A DNA stretch of 64,000 bases from Terrisporobacter mayombei (GCF_014333445.1 NZ_JACRYU010000014.1:62001-126000); one strand, 5' to 3'. Positions 25,388 to 36,400 are shown, counted from the first letter of the stretch. The notes: generated by a model not told the origin, from the letters alone. Numbers and translations are program-made.

Positions 25388-26974
25388 CTATTTAGTCCAA
25401 TTTTTACTTATATTTATATCTACTTTACATGGTACAGATTTAACGAATTTGGCCATACCACATTCCATACTAACTTTTAGAATATTCAAAGCATCATTAG
25501 CTTCCTCTTCTGGTACTTCAATTACTATTTCATCATGTACAACTGAGCATAACATCCAATTTTTATTCCTAGACCTTAAAAATTCTATCAATGATTCTTT
25601 TAGTATATCTGCTCCTGTACCTTGAATACAGTAATTTAATTTTTGGTTAGGTTTTAATTTATTACACCATATCCTCCCTCCTAAACTTTTTATTTTCTGT
25701 GACCTTAGCAATATATCTTGTAATACATACACATCTTTATAAGCTTCAAAAAAATTCAATCTATACCTTGATGCTTCATATATGCTTATTTCTTCTCCAG
25801 TAGTTTTTCTTATTTGATTTTGAATACCAATCTCAGTTATTCCATAGACTATTCCAAAATTTAAGGATTTACCCATACGTCTTTCTAAATCAGTTATTTC
25901 ATTAATTGGTTTATTGAAAACTTTCGATGCAGTAATTGTATGCAGATCTTTGTCATTATTAAATACCTCTATCATGGTTTTGTCTCTCGATACCTCTGCT
26001 AATATTCTTAACTCAACTTGACTAAAATCGGCAATAACAAATGTTCTACCTTCCCTAGCTTTGAAATAAGGTTTCATTACTCTAGGAACACCTTGTAAAG
26101 CAGGTTTAGAACAAGACATTCTACCACTTATAGCTCCTATTTGCTTCCAATCTGGTCTTATAACCCCACAATTATCTAAATATTCAGATATTTTGTAGCC
26201 AAAAGTAGATATATTCTTTTGAAGTTTTCTATATTTACGTAATAATTTGACCTCGTCGTAATCATCTTCAAATCGTGCCAAAACTTCATCAGCAGTACTT
26301 TTTATAGGTATCCCATTTCTTTGAAAAGCTTTTATTATTTGTTGTGGTGATTCTAAATTTATGCTATTATCTCCAACTTTATCTTTAAATTCTTTTCCAA
26401 TGTCATTTACCTTTGATTCTAAGTTTTTAACCTCATTGCCCCAACCTTCCATATCTAGTCTTATACCATTTAATTTTAATTCAACCATAGCTGGAATAAC
26501 CTTCATTTCACGATTAAAAACCTCTATAAGATCTTTGGATACTATTTCATCATATAACAACTTATACAATTTGTAGGTATATTTTGAATCATCTAAACAA
26601 TATTGCTTATGAAATTCTGTTAATACATCTGATTTCCAATTCTCAGAGTTTTGTAGATTTTTATCTAAATCTACATTTAATAACTGTTTAGTAAGATATT
26701 TTAGACTAACCTCTTCATACTGTAATATTTGAGCCATTAACATTGTATCTACATAATTTGTTACATTGATACCATTATGGATTAACCAAGTAACATCAAA
26801 TATTGCATTATGAAATATTTTAGTAATACTATCATCCTCTAAAATATCTTTTAGGGATAAAATATCCTCATACGTATCTGAATACCCTCCATCACCATAA
26901 ATTGAAATTAGCTTAATATCACCTTTTCTAAAATTTAAATGATTAGTTTCAGTATCAACTGCTACACACTTCAT
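25388..26974 (-). CDS. Family A DNA polymerase (phage type)
   Basis: This 528-residue polymerase has an N-terminal 3'-5' exonuclease domain (DTE at residues 7-9, later FHNAIFDVTWL and a YxxxD motif) and a polymerase domain with motif A FVIADFSQVELRILA, motif B RRMGKSLNFGIVYG and motif C SVVHDEIVIEVP. There is no 5'-3' exonuclease domain, as in phage T7-like and small mobile-element enzymes; it is shorter than chromosomal PolA (~880). It should copy the element's DNA. RBS AGGAGGAG precedes the ATG. Confidence 0.93.
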   Translation of the reverse strand: MKCVAVDTETNHLNFRKGDIKLISIYGDGGYSDTYEDILSLKDILEDDSITKIFHNAIFDVTWLIHNGINVTNYVDTMLMAQILQYEEVSLKYLTKQLLNVDLDKNLQNSENWKSDVLTEFHKQYCLDDSKYTYKLYKLLYDEIVSKDLIEVFNREMKVIPAMVELKLNGIRLDMEGWGNEVKNLESKVNDIGKEFKDKVGDNSINLESPQQIIKAFQRNGIPIKSTADEVLARFEDDYDEVKLLRKYRKLQKNISTFGYKISEYLDNCGVIRPDWKQIGAISGRMSCSKPALQGVPRVMKPYFKAREGRTFVIADFSQVELRILAEVSRDKTMIEVFNNDKDLHTITASKVFNKPINEITDLERRMGKSLNFGIVYGITEIGIQNQIRKTTGEEISIYEASRYRLNFFEAYKDVYVLQDILLRSQKIKSLGGRIWCNKLKPNQKLNYCIQGTGADILKESLIEFLRSRNKNWMLCSVVHDEIVIEVPEEEANDALNILKVSMECGMAKFVKSVPCKVDINISKNWTK

Positions 26975-27124
26975 AGTAATCTCCTCCTGTATTTAATTTT
27001 CAATGTTCTAAGGTTTACCTATATCGATTTGACTTTATAGGTTTTTACTTTGTATATTTTTGAATTTTATCTTACTTATTTCTTACAAGACTAATTATAA
27101 TGTATAGATATATAAAGGTACATT

Positions 27125-27204
27125 GGGGAGATTTTTTTATTTTTCTCTCCCCCCCCTATCTTCATGACAGAATAAAGGATAGCTTCTTTATTAAGCTATC
27201 CTTT
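27125..27204 (-). terminator. Terminator behind the 27210 gene
   Basis: A 12-bp perfect stem AAAGGATAGCTT / AAGCTATCCTTT (27174-27204) stands directly behind the stop codon. A second weak symmetric run (GGGGAGA...TCTCCCC, 27125-27151) follows. Confidence 0.7.
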
Positions 27205-27209
27205 ATTAG

Positions 27210-28139
27210 TTATAAGTTTGTAGAAATTTCTATTTCTCCGATTCTTTGATTGAAAGTAATGTCTTTAAGTAAACTTTTTATATATTCTTCATTGTAATCA
27301 GTAAAATCTGTATTATGCCATGTTGTACATTCTTTATTCTTACTATATTCCTTAATTGCTTCTGTAATATTATTTAATGCATCATTTGCATCTTGATTAT
27401 CACTGTTAAATCCATCTGATACTTTATTTATACTAATCTCTTCCACTATTCTAATTATTTCATCAAGCTCCTGACCTAGTTTTTTAATCTTATCTTTATA
27501 CATTAATAGTAATATGACACTTTCTTTTTGACTAATTAATCTAAGTGCTCTTCTTTCTTCATTAAATTCATAATCATTTATATCCCTTGATTTTTCTCCT
27601 CTTAAATTATTAAATATTGGCTCTAACATTTTACTAGTTTCTCTATGTAAAGTTTCGCTTATCTTAGAAAAAAAATATTGATTCTTTGTAAATAATATAT
27701 TCATAATATTAGTCAATTCTTGATAATCATTTTTATATTCATTAATTAACATAAAGCTCATTTCCATAAATGCATTATCTTTTGCAATCTTTATTTGTTC
27801 ATTTATACTTTCTGATTCTAGTTTATTAACTTTCTTTTTATCTCTTTCTAATTTCTCTAATGATTTTATACTTTTCGTATTTTTATAATTTTTAATCCAA
27901 TACTTAAACATAACTTTTTCTCTTTGTGGTATATGATATTCTATACTTACATCACTACATCCACTAATTTTTATTTCTTCTTTATATTCATTAATATCTA
28001 ATCCTAATAATTCTATCACCTTATTAAATTGCTCTCTTTTACTTCTTTGATAATCTTTTATTTTAGATTTTGGTAGAGGATTCTCCTCATGATACATTTC
28101 TTTTGCAATCATATTTAATGATACATAATCTACAGTCAT
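27210..28139 (-). CDS. Unknown helical island protein, 309 residues
   Basis: The ATG is preceded by AAGGGAG. The N-terminus (DYVSLNMIAKEMY...KSKIKDYQRSKREQFNKVIELLGLD) looks like a helix-turn-helix or adaptor region. The centre (~100-240) is a long charged helical stretch with ESESINEQIKIAK and KIKKLGQELDEIIRIVEE, likely coiled coil. No enzyme motif is evident. It is first in the run of replication genes, so a role in initiation or regulation is possible but unproven. Confidence 0.55.
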   Translation of the reverse strand: MTVDYVSLNMIAKEMYHEENPLPKSKIKDYQRSKREQFNKVIELLGLDINEYKEEIKISGCSDVSIEYHIPQREKVMFKYWIKNYKNTKSIKSLEKLERDKKKVNKLESESINEQIKIAKDNAFMEMSFMLINEYKNDYQELTNIMNILFTKNQYFFSKISETLHRETSKMLEPIFNNLRGEKSRDINDYEFNEERRALRLISQKESVILLLMYKDKIKKLGQELDEIIRIVEEISINKVSDGFNSDNQDANDALNNITEAIKEYSKNKECTTWHNTDFTDYNEEYIKSLLKDITFNQRIGEIEISTNL

Positions 28140-28330
28140 ATATTCACTCCCTTTTATTTTTATTGGTTTTATAATAATTTTATAAATTTAATAATTAAAA
28201 TTAATTGCAAATAATTATTTATAATTAGTTTTAATTACTAGATTTAAATATTATAAATTTTTACTATCCTCTTATACTATACAAAAAAAAATAGAGTTTT
28301 AAAAACCCTATTATTAACTAATAACACTTC

Positions 28331-28921
28331 TTAAATACTTGCGTATACATACTCTTTATCATCACTAAATGTAAAACAGTAGTCTGGATCTATATCTAAT
28401 ATATCCTCTATTTCAGTATTATATATCATCTCATTTATCAATTCATCTTTACTTGTTCCTTCTAACCAGAAATCAATAATCTGCTCTTTATCAAATAACC
28501 TATCAATATCATAGCTTGAATCAAGCATATCATCTAGCTTATCCTTAGTATAATCCTTTAAATCTTTACTATTACTATATATTAAATATTCATCTACTTC
28601 TGTATATCCATTTTTCCATAAATCCATATAATAAGCTTCACATGCTCTTATATTCATTTCTTCAATATGCCAGTTACACCAAGCAAAGAATGTTATCTCA
28701 TTTATGCCTATCTCATTACTATTATAGTATTGAATTACTTCTTCTAACTTATCCTTTTCACTTAGTAAGTACTCCTTTAAATTACTATCTTTCATATCTA
28801 AATAAATACTCTCAATTATCTGTATAGTTCTAGTGTCCATATTATTATATTTATGTATTAAATCTTGTAACTCTTTAAAAAATAATTTATTAATAACTTC
28901 ACTTTTATTTGTAATCATCAT
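28331..28921 (-). CDS. Unknown acidic island protein, 196 residues
   Basis: An AGGAGGG precedes a double Met start. The protein is acidic, rich in Asp/Glu/Tyr, without membrane segments or recognised motifs (e.g. SDDKEYVYASI at the end). Such small acidic proteins are common in phage early regions. No function is proposed. Confidence 0.5.
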   Translation of the reverse strand: MMITNKSEVINKLFFKELQDLIHKYNNMDTRTIQIIESIYLDMKDSNLKEYLLSEKDKLEEVIQYYNSNEIGINEITFFAWCNWHIEEMNIRACEAYYMDLWKNGYTEVDEYLIYSNSKDLKDYTKDKLDDMLDSSYDIDRLFDKEQIIDFWLEGTSKDELINEMIYNTEIEDILDIDPDYCFTFSDDKEYVYASI

Positions 28922-29015
28922 ATTATACCCTCCTAAATTTATCGGAACATAGAAAAATCCCTAACTGTACTAACTACAACTAAGGATCTTTTAATCTTAT
29001 ATACTCTTTTCCTAA

Positions 29016-29318
29016 TTAAACTATAAAGCCTTTAAGTTGCTTCTTAAATTCATCATCTAATATCCCTGATGTAACTCCTAATGCAATTAAATCTATCAGC
29101 TTTTCTTGAGTTATATCAACAGGTCTAGGTATTAATTTGCGATTTCTGTCATTACAATCAAGGTAAAGACATAGTCTTATTTCATATCGATTTAATGCTT
29201 TTATATATATTTTTTCAAGTGTAAACAATTCATCGCCATCTTTTAATTCAACACTTCTTATTATCTTGCAATATCGTGTTTCTTTTTCAAATAACTCTTC
29301 TTTTATCTTCTTAGCCAT
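29016..29318 (-). CDS. Unknown island protein, 100 residues
   Basis: GGAGG lies 7 bases before ATG. The translation starts MAKKIKEELFEKETRYCKII and contains DLIALGVTSGILDDEFKKQLKG at the C-terminus. It is charged and soluble, with no recognised domain. Confidence 0.5.
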   Translation of the reverse strand: MAKKIKEELFEKETRYCKIIRSVELKDGDELFTLEKIYIKALNRYEIRLCLYLDCNDRNRKLIPRPVDITQEKLIDLIALGVTSGILDDEFKKQLKGFIV

Positions 29319-29377
29319 CTTCTTACCTCCATATCTTCTTAGGTAATTTATATATCAACAAATTACTAATTTTCGTA

Positions 29378-29686
29378 TCAATATTCCTCAGCTAATAACA
29401 TCGTACTATGTGTATTATCATCAATTACAAATATCTTTTCACTATCACAAGGCTCACTAGTATTAACTATCCAAATTTTCTTATATTCTGGCACTTCCTG
29501 TGAATGAATTATTCTTACTTTATTTTCTATTTCATCAACTACCACTATATTAAATATTTGTAAATAATCTACTTCCTCAACTGTATCTTTTAATTCTTCT
29601 ATTAATTGCCACATAAATATTTGTAAATCCAAGGGTATTTTATTTTCTACACCTCTAGTTATATATCTACTTCCATTATCAAACAT
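29378..29686 (-). CDS. Unknown island protein, 102 residues
   Basis: AGGAGG is 8 bases from the ATG. It is an acidic soluble protein (MFDNGSRYITRGVENKIPLD...) containing a possible beta-rich C-terminus. It stands between short genes of the element's early region. No domain is recognised. Confidence 0.5.
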   Translation of the reverse strand: MFDNGSRYITRGVENKIPLDLQIFMWQLIEELKDTVEEVDYLQIFNIVVVDEIENKVRIIHSQEVPEYKKIWIVNTSEPCDSEKIFVIDDNTHSTMLLAEEY

Positions 29687-29728
29687 ATTTTAACCTCCTA
29701 AAAATTAATCATTTTAATCATAAAATTA

Positions 29729-29762
29729 AAAAGCTATCCACACTTATTTGTGAATAGCTTTC
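29729..29762. terminator. Terminator behind the 33-residue peptide gene
   Basis: The stem AAAGCTATCCACAC / TTGTGAATAGCTTT has one mismatch and a 4-base loop with A- and T-runs on both sides. Confidence 0.6.
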
Positions 29763-29766
29763 TATA

Positions 29767-29868
29767 TTATATTTGTATCATCATTGAGTTTGTGGATAAT
29801 ATACTTTCTTGATTTACAACTACTGCTATACCAACTCCAGCAACAACTCCTAATAAAAACCATTGCAT
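29767..29868 (-). CDS. 33-residue membrane peptide
   Basis: A small ORF with AGGAGG 7 bases before ATG reads MQWFLLGVVAGVGIAVVVNQ and ends NSMMIQI. It has one N-terminal glycine-rich membrane segment. Peptides of this size occur in pairs in phage early regions. Confidence 0.5.
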   Translation of the reverse strand: MQWFLLGVVAGVGIAVVVNQESILSTNSMMIQI

Positions 29869-29881
29869 AATTTATCCTCCT

Positions 29882-29968
29882 CTACTTTATTTTTTCTTTT
29901 GCCCATAAATAAGCTCCTATACCTGCTTGTAATCCTAATATAAATAAGTCTATCGGTGTTATTATCAT
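29882..29968 (-). CDS. 28-residue membrane peptide
   Basis: MIITPIDLFILGLQAGIGAY continues LWAKEKIK. The AAAGGAGG lies only 2-3 bases from this ATG, so the true start could be a non-ATG codon just inside. It is one short membrane segment followed by a basic tail, 13 bases ahead of the next peptide gene. Confidence 0.4.
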   Translation of the reverse strand: MIITPIDLFILGLQAGIGAYLWAKEKIK

Positions 29969-30023
29969 CACCTCCTTTATTTATTAAATAAATTCGGATT
30001 CTTTATTGAATATTTTTTTAACT

Positions 30024-30059
30024 AAAAAAGGATATTGCAGTGACTACAATATCCCTTAA
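30024..30059. terminator. Hairpin between peptide genes and 30120 gene
   Basis: GGATATTG / CAATATCC stem region with A- and T-rich flanks. Confidence 0.5.
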
Positions 30060-30119
30060 AATAACTATTTAAAATATTTGCTTGAGCTATTATTCATTTC
30101 TATTATATCTATTTGATCT

Positions 30120-31871
30120 CTAATTTATTACATTGTCTCTAAAGTTTTTTGCTTTCTTACTTTCATTATAATCCTTTACAGATTCAATAAGATTAAATAT
30201 AAAAATATAAGCTATAAAAGCTACAATAACTTTTCCAATTAAACCAAATCCACTGAAACAAGCTAATGCTACAATTAAAAACAACGGACTCCAAAGTATA
30301 TACTTTCTCACTGTTTCTTTTCTCGAATCATATAAATTGACTTTACGTTCATGACTTTTCTTTATGCTTTCCCTTATCTCATTTATTTGAGTTATATATA
30401 TTTCTTTTATTTCTGTCTGTATCTCATTTTCAACCTTCTCAAACAATTGAGTTAGTTCTACTTCTTTATGCCAGGATTCTATTAATTCTTGCTCTCTTCT
30501 TGCTACATCTGCTTCATCAATTGTATCAAAAATTATCTTCTTTGTCTTTTTATCATTTATTTTATATTTATATTTCTCAAGTGGTTTTATATATATAGTT
30601 CTTTTCTCTAATTCAATCTTATTTATCTTACTTTCTAATCCATCTAAATATGGATTTACTATTTTCTCTTCTAAATCTAAACTTTTTAAAGCTTCTAATC
30701 CTAATTTAAGACTTTCCAAGTCTTCATTATCTATATTAGATGTTATAGATTCTATTTTTTCAACTTCTTGTCTAGCTTTTAATGCTTCTTCTCTAGTATC
30801 AAATAATATCTCATTTACAGTTCTAAATTGTATATCATACTCTTCTAACTTCTTATCTAATTTATCTATACACTTTTGATTTTTAGGAAGCCCTAATCTC
30901 TCTATTTCATTGATAATAAGTTCTTTACTTTCCTTAGTTTTTTCTTCATTTTCTGTACTTAGCTTTTTAAATTTTTCATCTAATACTTTTTCTTTATATT
31001 TGTATACATCACATCCGAAGTATTCAGCTATTGTTTGTACCTCATTATTACTATCTCCAAATTCTTGTATCATATATTGATATATACTTTCACTATATGG
31101 ATATATTTCTACTATTTTAGCTAACTCTTCAATTTTATATTCACCATCTGTATTAGAGTTTACTAATTTTTGTAATCTTCTTGCCACTAAATCAACGCCA
31201 TATTGTGACACTCCCATTATCTCATTACCCGTTGTATCTTTTATATATTGTGCTACTGCTAGATGAAGATTGCATATAGCATCATGTAATTCTGTTGCTA
31301 GATTATCTAAAGTAGATTTCTCTCTAAACAACTTAGACTTCTTCCTATTAGCCATCATACCTGATACCATTTTTCCAGCTACATTAAAAGTAGAGTGTAT
31401 AGCTCCTGATGCCATATTCATAGCCCCTGCCTGTACAGCTCCAGTTACAGCACCTTTTATACCAAAGCCACCACCTTGCCATCTTCCTCTTGTTTCTTTT
31501 CTGTATTTTCTATAAGCATCTTTTTCAGATTACTTAAGAACTATATCCATATATTTTTCACAAATCACATTGTAGGCTTCTTGCCAGTCTAATAAATAGT
31601 TAAGATAGTAGTGTTCTATAAAATTACTTTCACTAATTCTTCTAAAGTCTATATCATCACTTTTCATTACAACATTTTCTATTATTTTGTTTCCTTGGTC
31701 AAAAGCATTTTGTATGACATCCTCAATATTTTTATTCTCTTCTATATATATGTTTCTAAATTCCTTTTCTGCTTCAATAGCTATTTTCTTGTATTTAACT
31801 TTTAGTTCATTATATCTTACTATAGCTTCTGGTATTATTATTTTAGTCCCCTGAAATTTAAATTGCTTCAA
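30120..31871 (-). pseudogene. ~583-codon membrane-anchored coiled-coil gene with in-frame stop
   Basis: The gene starts at TTG 31871 (GGAGGAG ahead). It reads 113 codons to a TAA at 31532-31530 and continues in the same frame for 469 more codons (SEKDAYRKYRKETRGRWQGG, then GFGIKGAVTGAVQAGAMNMA...) to 30120. The part after the stop contains a Gly-rich GRWQGGGFG segment, long coiled-coil regions (about 150-350) and two C-terminal membrane segments (YILWSPLFLIVALACFSGF, VIVAFIAYIFIFNLI). The frame before the stop has no other end signal, and no RBS precedes a restart. It looks like one gene cut by a nonsense mutation; readthrough is the alternative. Function unknown. Confidence 0.7.
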
Positions 31872-31926
31872 TATCTTCTCCTCCTATTAAAACATATATT
31901 TTTCTACAGATATAAAGTAATTAATA

Positions 31927-32190
31927 TTATTTATCTTGTAATTTCATTTTCTTTATTAAGTGCTTTACCCATCCCTCAGTATAAGATAAATCCCTACACA
32001 TTTCCTTTATAGTTTTAGTTTTATAATTCTTCCTTATATATTTTTCTATATATTCATTTGAGTATAGCTTCATTGGAAAGGTAACTTGTTGACCTTTATA
32101 GTTTTCATATATAATTTTCACAGCATCTTCGCCTAAAACCTCTAACATATCAGCGTATATACCTTTATAATCTTCACTATTTTTGCTCAT
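31927..32190 (-). CDS. Mor-family transcription activator-like protein
   Basis: This 87-residue protein starts at the ATG of MSKNSEDYKG (AAAGGAGG 6 bases ahead; a TTG two codons upstream is weaker). The pattern Y-x3-Y-x2-M-L-E-V-L-G-E-D-A-V-K-I-I-Y-E-N-Y-K-G-Q, followed by FPMKLYSNEYIEKYIRKNY and a C-terminal helix-turn-helix (TIKEMCRDLSYTEGWVKHLIKKM), fits the Mor activator family of Mu-like phages and their firmicute relatives. It probably regulates the element's genes. Confidence 0.75.
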   Translation of the reverse strand: MSKNSEDYKGIYADMLEVLGEDAVKIIYENYKGQQVTFPMKLYSNEYIEKYIRKNYKTKTIKEMCRDLSYTEGWVKHLIKKMKLQDK

Positions 32191-32304
32191 ACACAACCTC
32201 CTTTCTCCGTTATATAATAATAACTTTTTTCAAAAAAGGTTTCATTTAGATTATCTATTGTAAAATCTAATGTATTTTTTATCTTAATCTAAATCTTCGC
32301 AAGT

Positions 32305-32345
32305 AAAAAATAAGCATCAATACCTGTAAGTATCAATGCTTATTT
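32305..32345. terminator. Terminator of the 32340 gene
   Basis: The AAGCATCAATAC...TATCAATGCTT hairpin with T-run begins inside the last codon. It is nearly identical to 16661-16700. Confidence 0.65.
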
Positions 32346-32678
32346 TAATAATTCATCTGTTATTTTATTTTTTGTAATTACCATTACATTATAATCTGAT
32401 GATGTAATGTATAATGTTGAGTTATATACATCTCCATTTTCAGTAGTGCATATTTCATCACTATATTCTTCTACTAAACCTTGTAATATACTATTTTTTA
32501 ATGATTTTAGTTCATCTAAAGACCTAATTAACTCTATATAACCTCCTAAATCTTTGTCAACATTTCTTTCAGATCCGTAGTTGTCATTTAATATCCTTAT
32601 AGCTTCATTAACACTATCAACAACCTCCTTTGGATAACCTTTTAATAGATTTAATTGCCCCTCTTTCCAAATCTTCAT
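32340..32678 (-). CDS. Unknown island protein, 112 residues
   Basis: AAGGAGG precedes the ATG by 10 bases. It is a soluble charged protein (MKIWKEGQLNLLKGYPKEVV...) with NDNYGSERNVDKDLGGYIELI in the centre. No domain is recognised. Confidence 0.5.
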   Translation of the reverse strand: MKIWKEGQLNLLKGYPKEVVDSVNEAIRILNDNYGSERNVDKDLGGYIELIRSLDELKSLKNSILQGLVEEYSDEICTTENGDVYNSTLYITSSDYNVMVITKNKITDELLK

Positions 32679-32706
32679 TTTTTATTCCTCCTTAAATTTA
32701 GGCATA

Positions 32707-32746
32707 AAAATAGAGATGTCAGTATTTCTACTAACATCTCTTTTTA
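32707..32746. terminator. Terminator upstream of the 32340 gene
   Basis: AGAGATGT / ACATCTCT stem with T-runs; it separates the early-gene run from the 32911 gene. Confidence 0.6.
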
Positions 32747-32910
32747 TTAGTTTTATATCCTATCTATTGAATAGATATCATAAATATAATATATATTCAT
32801 AATATTATTTATTACGTTTTGTTTATTAACTTATATCTAAATCAATTATTCCTTATACCATTCTAATTAAATTTTTAATTAGAAATCTATAATCACCTGT
32901 AAATCTACTT

Positions 32911-33279
32911 TTATTCACATACTATTATATCAACATTTGATAAATTAAAATTACAAGAATCTTCAACCAATTCAGAAATAATATTTTCTAAATAATATAC
33001 ATCTTTATTTAGAAAATCATATTTAAAATCAACACTAATAATCCTTACATTATTAATTATAAGAAAAATAAAGTCATTTTCTACCTTAACTTCAATTTTT
33101 AAATACCCTTCATTTGAAGTAGTCAGTACATTTAAAAGTTGCTTTAAAACAGCATCTATAGCCATATTTTTATAAGCCAAATCAAAACCACTATTACAAT
33201 TACTACAATAACTATATGTAGAATTTGTATTAGATAATAAATTTTCAAAGTTTGTGCTTTCATAGTAGTTGCAAGTCAT
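32911..33279 (-). CDS. Unknown 122-residue protein with CxxC motif
   Basis: GAGGGAG lies before the ATG. The N-terminus has a YCSNCNSG motif and an Asn/Ser/Thr-rich region. The remainder alternates beta and helix (GYLKIEVKVENDFIFLIINNVRII). It is not recognised. It lies downstream of the large sensor kinase by 150 bases and could be in the same transcript. Confidence 0.5.
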   Translation of the reverse strand: MTCNYYESTNFENLLSNTNSTYSYCSNCNSGFDLAYKNMAIDAVLKQLLNVLTTSNEGYLKIEVKVENDFIFLIINNVRIISVDFKYDFLNKDVYYLENIISELVEDSCNFNLSNVDIIVCE

Positions 33280-33432
33280 TTCTAATCTCCCTCATTAATT
33301 ATATTATCACTCGACTTCTGCATTATAACATCTTTGTTTTGTTTTATTTTGTCGAAACTTGTACTTTTTATCAAATCCCATTATTTACATACTTATAATA
33401 AAATCACTACATATAGTATTTTCATAAACTAA

Positions 33433-36400
33433 TTAATCACAACTAACAGGAAGTATTATTATAAACTCACTACCTACACCAACTTCACTTTCCACATATA
33501 TATCACCACCATGAAGAGTTATAAGCTGTTTACAAATAGTAAGCCCTAAACCACTGCCTCCTTTTGACTCAGCGTTTTTATCTACGACTTGATTAAACCT
33601 ATCAAATATTAACCTTTTATTTTCCTCACTAATACCTATACCATTATCCTTTACAGATATTTTAACCTTATCGTCTAGATCATTTACTATTACCTCTATT
33701 AGTCCACCTTTAGGAGTAAACTTAACAGCATTACTAACTAAATTTATAATGCATCTTTCTATTTCCGATTTATCACAGTTAATTAATTTTTCTTCTACAT
33801 CTGTATCAAATATAAATTCAAGACCTTTTTCTTCTATATAATCCCTCATATCAATAACAGTTTCTTCAACTAAATAAACTATATCTATATCTTCTTTATT
33901 TAAAACATAACTATTATTTTCAATTTTTGTATTATCCATAATATTATTAATTAAATTCAACAATCTAGAAGTATTTCTATCCATTATATCCATATAATAA
34001 GATAGCTTATCATGAGTTATAAACATCTCTTTCTTAGAAATATTTCTTATTAATTGGCTGATACCACATAAAACATTTAAAGGAGTTCTAAGTTCATGAG
34101 ATAAATTAACAAAGTAATTATTTTTGTTTTGTTCAAGATTTAATACTTTTTTAAATAATGATTCATTTTTCTCCATTTCTATTCTTAAATCATTAGTTCT
34201 TTCACTAACTAATCTATCTAGCTTCTTTACCTGGTGTCTATTTTTAATTATGGCTAAAGCTATAAGTAATAAATATATACAAATTGCTAATTTACTTTTC
34301 CAAAATGGAGGTTCAATAGTAAACTTAATTACATGTTCTTCACTCATAACACCTTGTTGACTTTTTGCTTTTACCCTTAATTCATATTTACCAGGATTTA
34401 AATTAACAAATAAAATAGAATTATTTTTCGTTGTATCCCACTCTTCTCCATTTAACTTATAATAATATTGAATTGCTCCTGTATTCCTATAATCATTTGT
34501 AAAAAAACTTATCTTTATATTATTTTCACTATACTTAAGTTCAGTATTAGATATATCTTTTTTATTTATTCCATTAACTTCAAAATCATCAATCATAATT
34601 TCTGGTTTAACTTCAAATGCATTTATATCACTAGGATTAAAAACATTAAATCCATTTACACCACCAAAATACATATACCCAGTGCTGGCTTTGAAACATG
34701 ATCTTCCATTAAATTCATTAGATTGAAGTCCATCTATTATAGTAAAATTCTCAAATACATCTTTCTTAGTTGAAAGTCTAGATATACCTCCATTTGTACT
34801 CATCCATATATTGTTATCATCATCAACCAGTACACCATAAACAATATTATTTATAAGTCCATCTTTTTCTGTATAGCTTTCAAATCTATCTTTGTTTGTA
34901 TCTAAAATATTTAACCCATAGCTTGTTCCAACTAATATATTTCCATTTAAATCCTCATTTATATATCTTATACAGTTGCTACTTATGCTAGTTTTATCAC
35001 CTTCAATATTTCTATATACTTTATATTCTTTAGTTTTTGGATTAATTTTTATTAAGCCTCCATCTAAAAAGCATCCAATATAATAATTTCCTTTTGAATC
35101 TTCAAATACAGCTCTTATAAATTTATCCGATACTCCCATATCATCCAGCATATAGGTAATATCTGTAAGGTTGTTATTTGAATCTAATATGGCTAATCCC
35201 TTATAAGTTCCTATCCATAAATTTTCTTTTGAATCAAAAAATAAGGATCTTATTTTATTTGATGGTAAACCATCTTCTTCTGTATAGTTTGTTATAGTAT
35301 AATCATCACCATTTTTAACTAAAACAGATAAACCTTCATTAGTTCCTATAAATATATTATCTTTATATCCTGTTATATCCTGTATTGTATTACTAAGTAA
35401 ATTACTATTTTCTGTATTTATGTACTTAGTACTTTTACCATCCATAATGTTAATTCCTTGTTCGCCAGTTCCCATCCATACTAGATTATCATCGTCTTTG
35501 TATATACCTTGAATCATATCTCCGTTTATACTGTCATTATCATTTGGATTTGACTTATAATGTAAAAACTTAGTATCTGGATTAAAGATAGATACTCCTT
35601 TATATGTACCTAGCCACATAATCCCACTTCTATCCTTAAATAAACAAAATACCATATTATCTACTAAAGTATTGCTTTCATATGCCTTTTTATTATATTT
35701 TTTAAACTTATCCGTTTTATAATCAAAAGCACAAATCCCTTTATCTGTAGCAACCCATAACTTTCCATTAGAATCATTTATCACATCTCTTACAGTATTG
35801 CTCATTATTGAAAATTCACTAGAGGTATTTTTATAATTCTTTACACTTTTATCACTTAAATTTATTCTAAATAATCCATTATCCAAAGTGCAAACCCATA
35901 AATTGCCTTTTGAGTCATCATATACATTATATACTGCACTTTCTCCAATTGTATCTTCATAAGACTTTACTAAGTTTAAATTTTTATCTAACTCAACTAA
36001 ACCCTTATCAGTTCCAACCCATATATGACCATTAGAATCTTCTTTTACTGAATATATATACTGGCTTGGAAGTTCATTTTCTTTAGATAGCACTCTATTA
36101 AATGTATCATTTTCTTCATCATATAAATTAAGTCCATTTATACTTGAAACTAAAAACTTACCTTCTGTAGTATAAAGAATTTGCCATAAATTATTATCAG
36201 ATAAATTACCATTATTTTTATCTGATAAGTAATTTTTTACCTCATCTGTATCTGTATTTATTCGACTTAGTCCATTTATAGTAGAAACCCATATATATCC
36301 TTTTTTATCTTCTATAATATCTACAATATAATTATTAGGGATTGAATTTTTATCATCTTTATCATGTTTATAATATTTAAATTCATATCCATTATATCTA

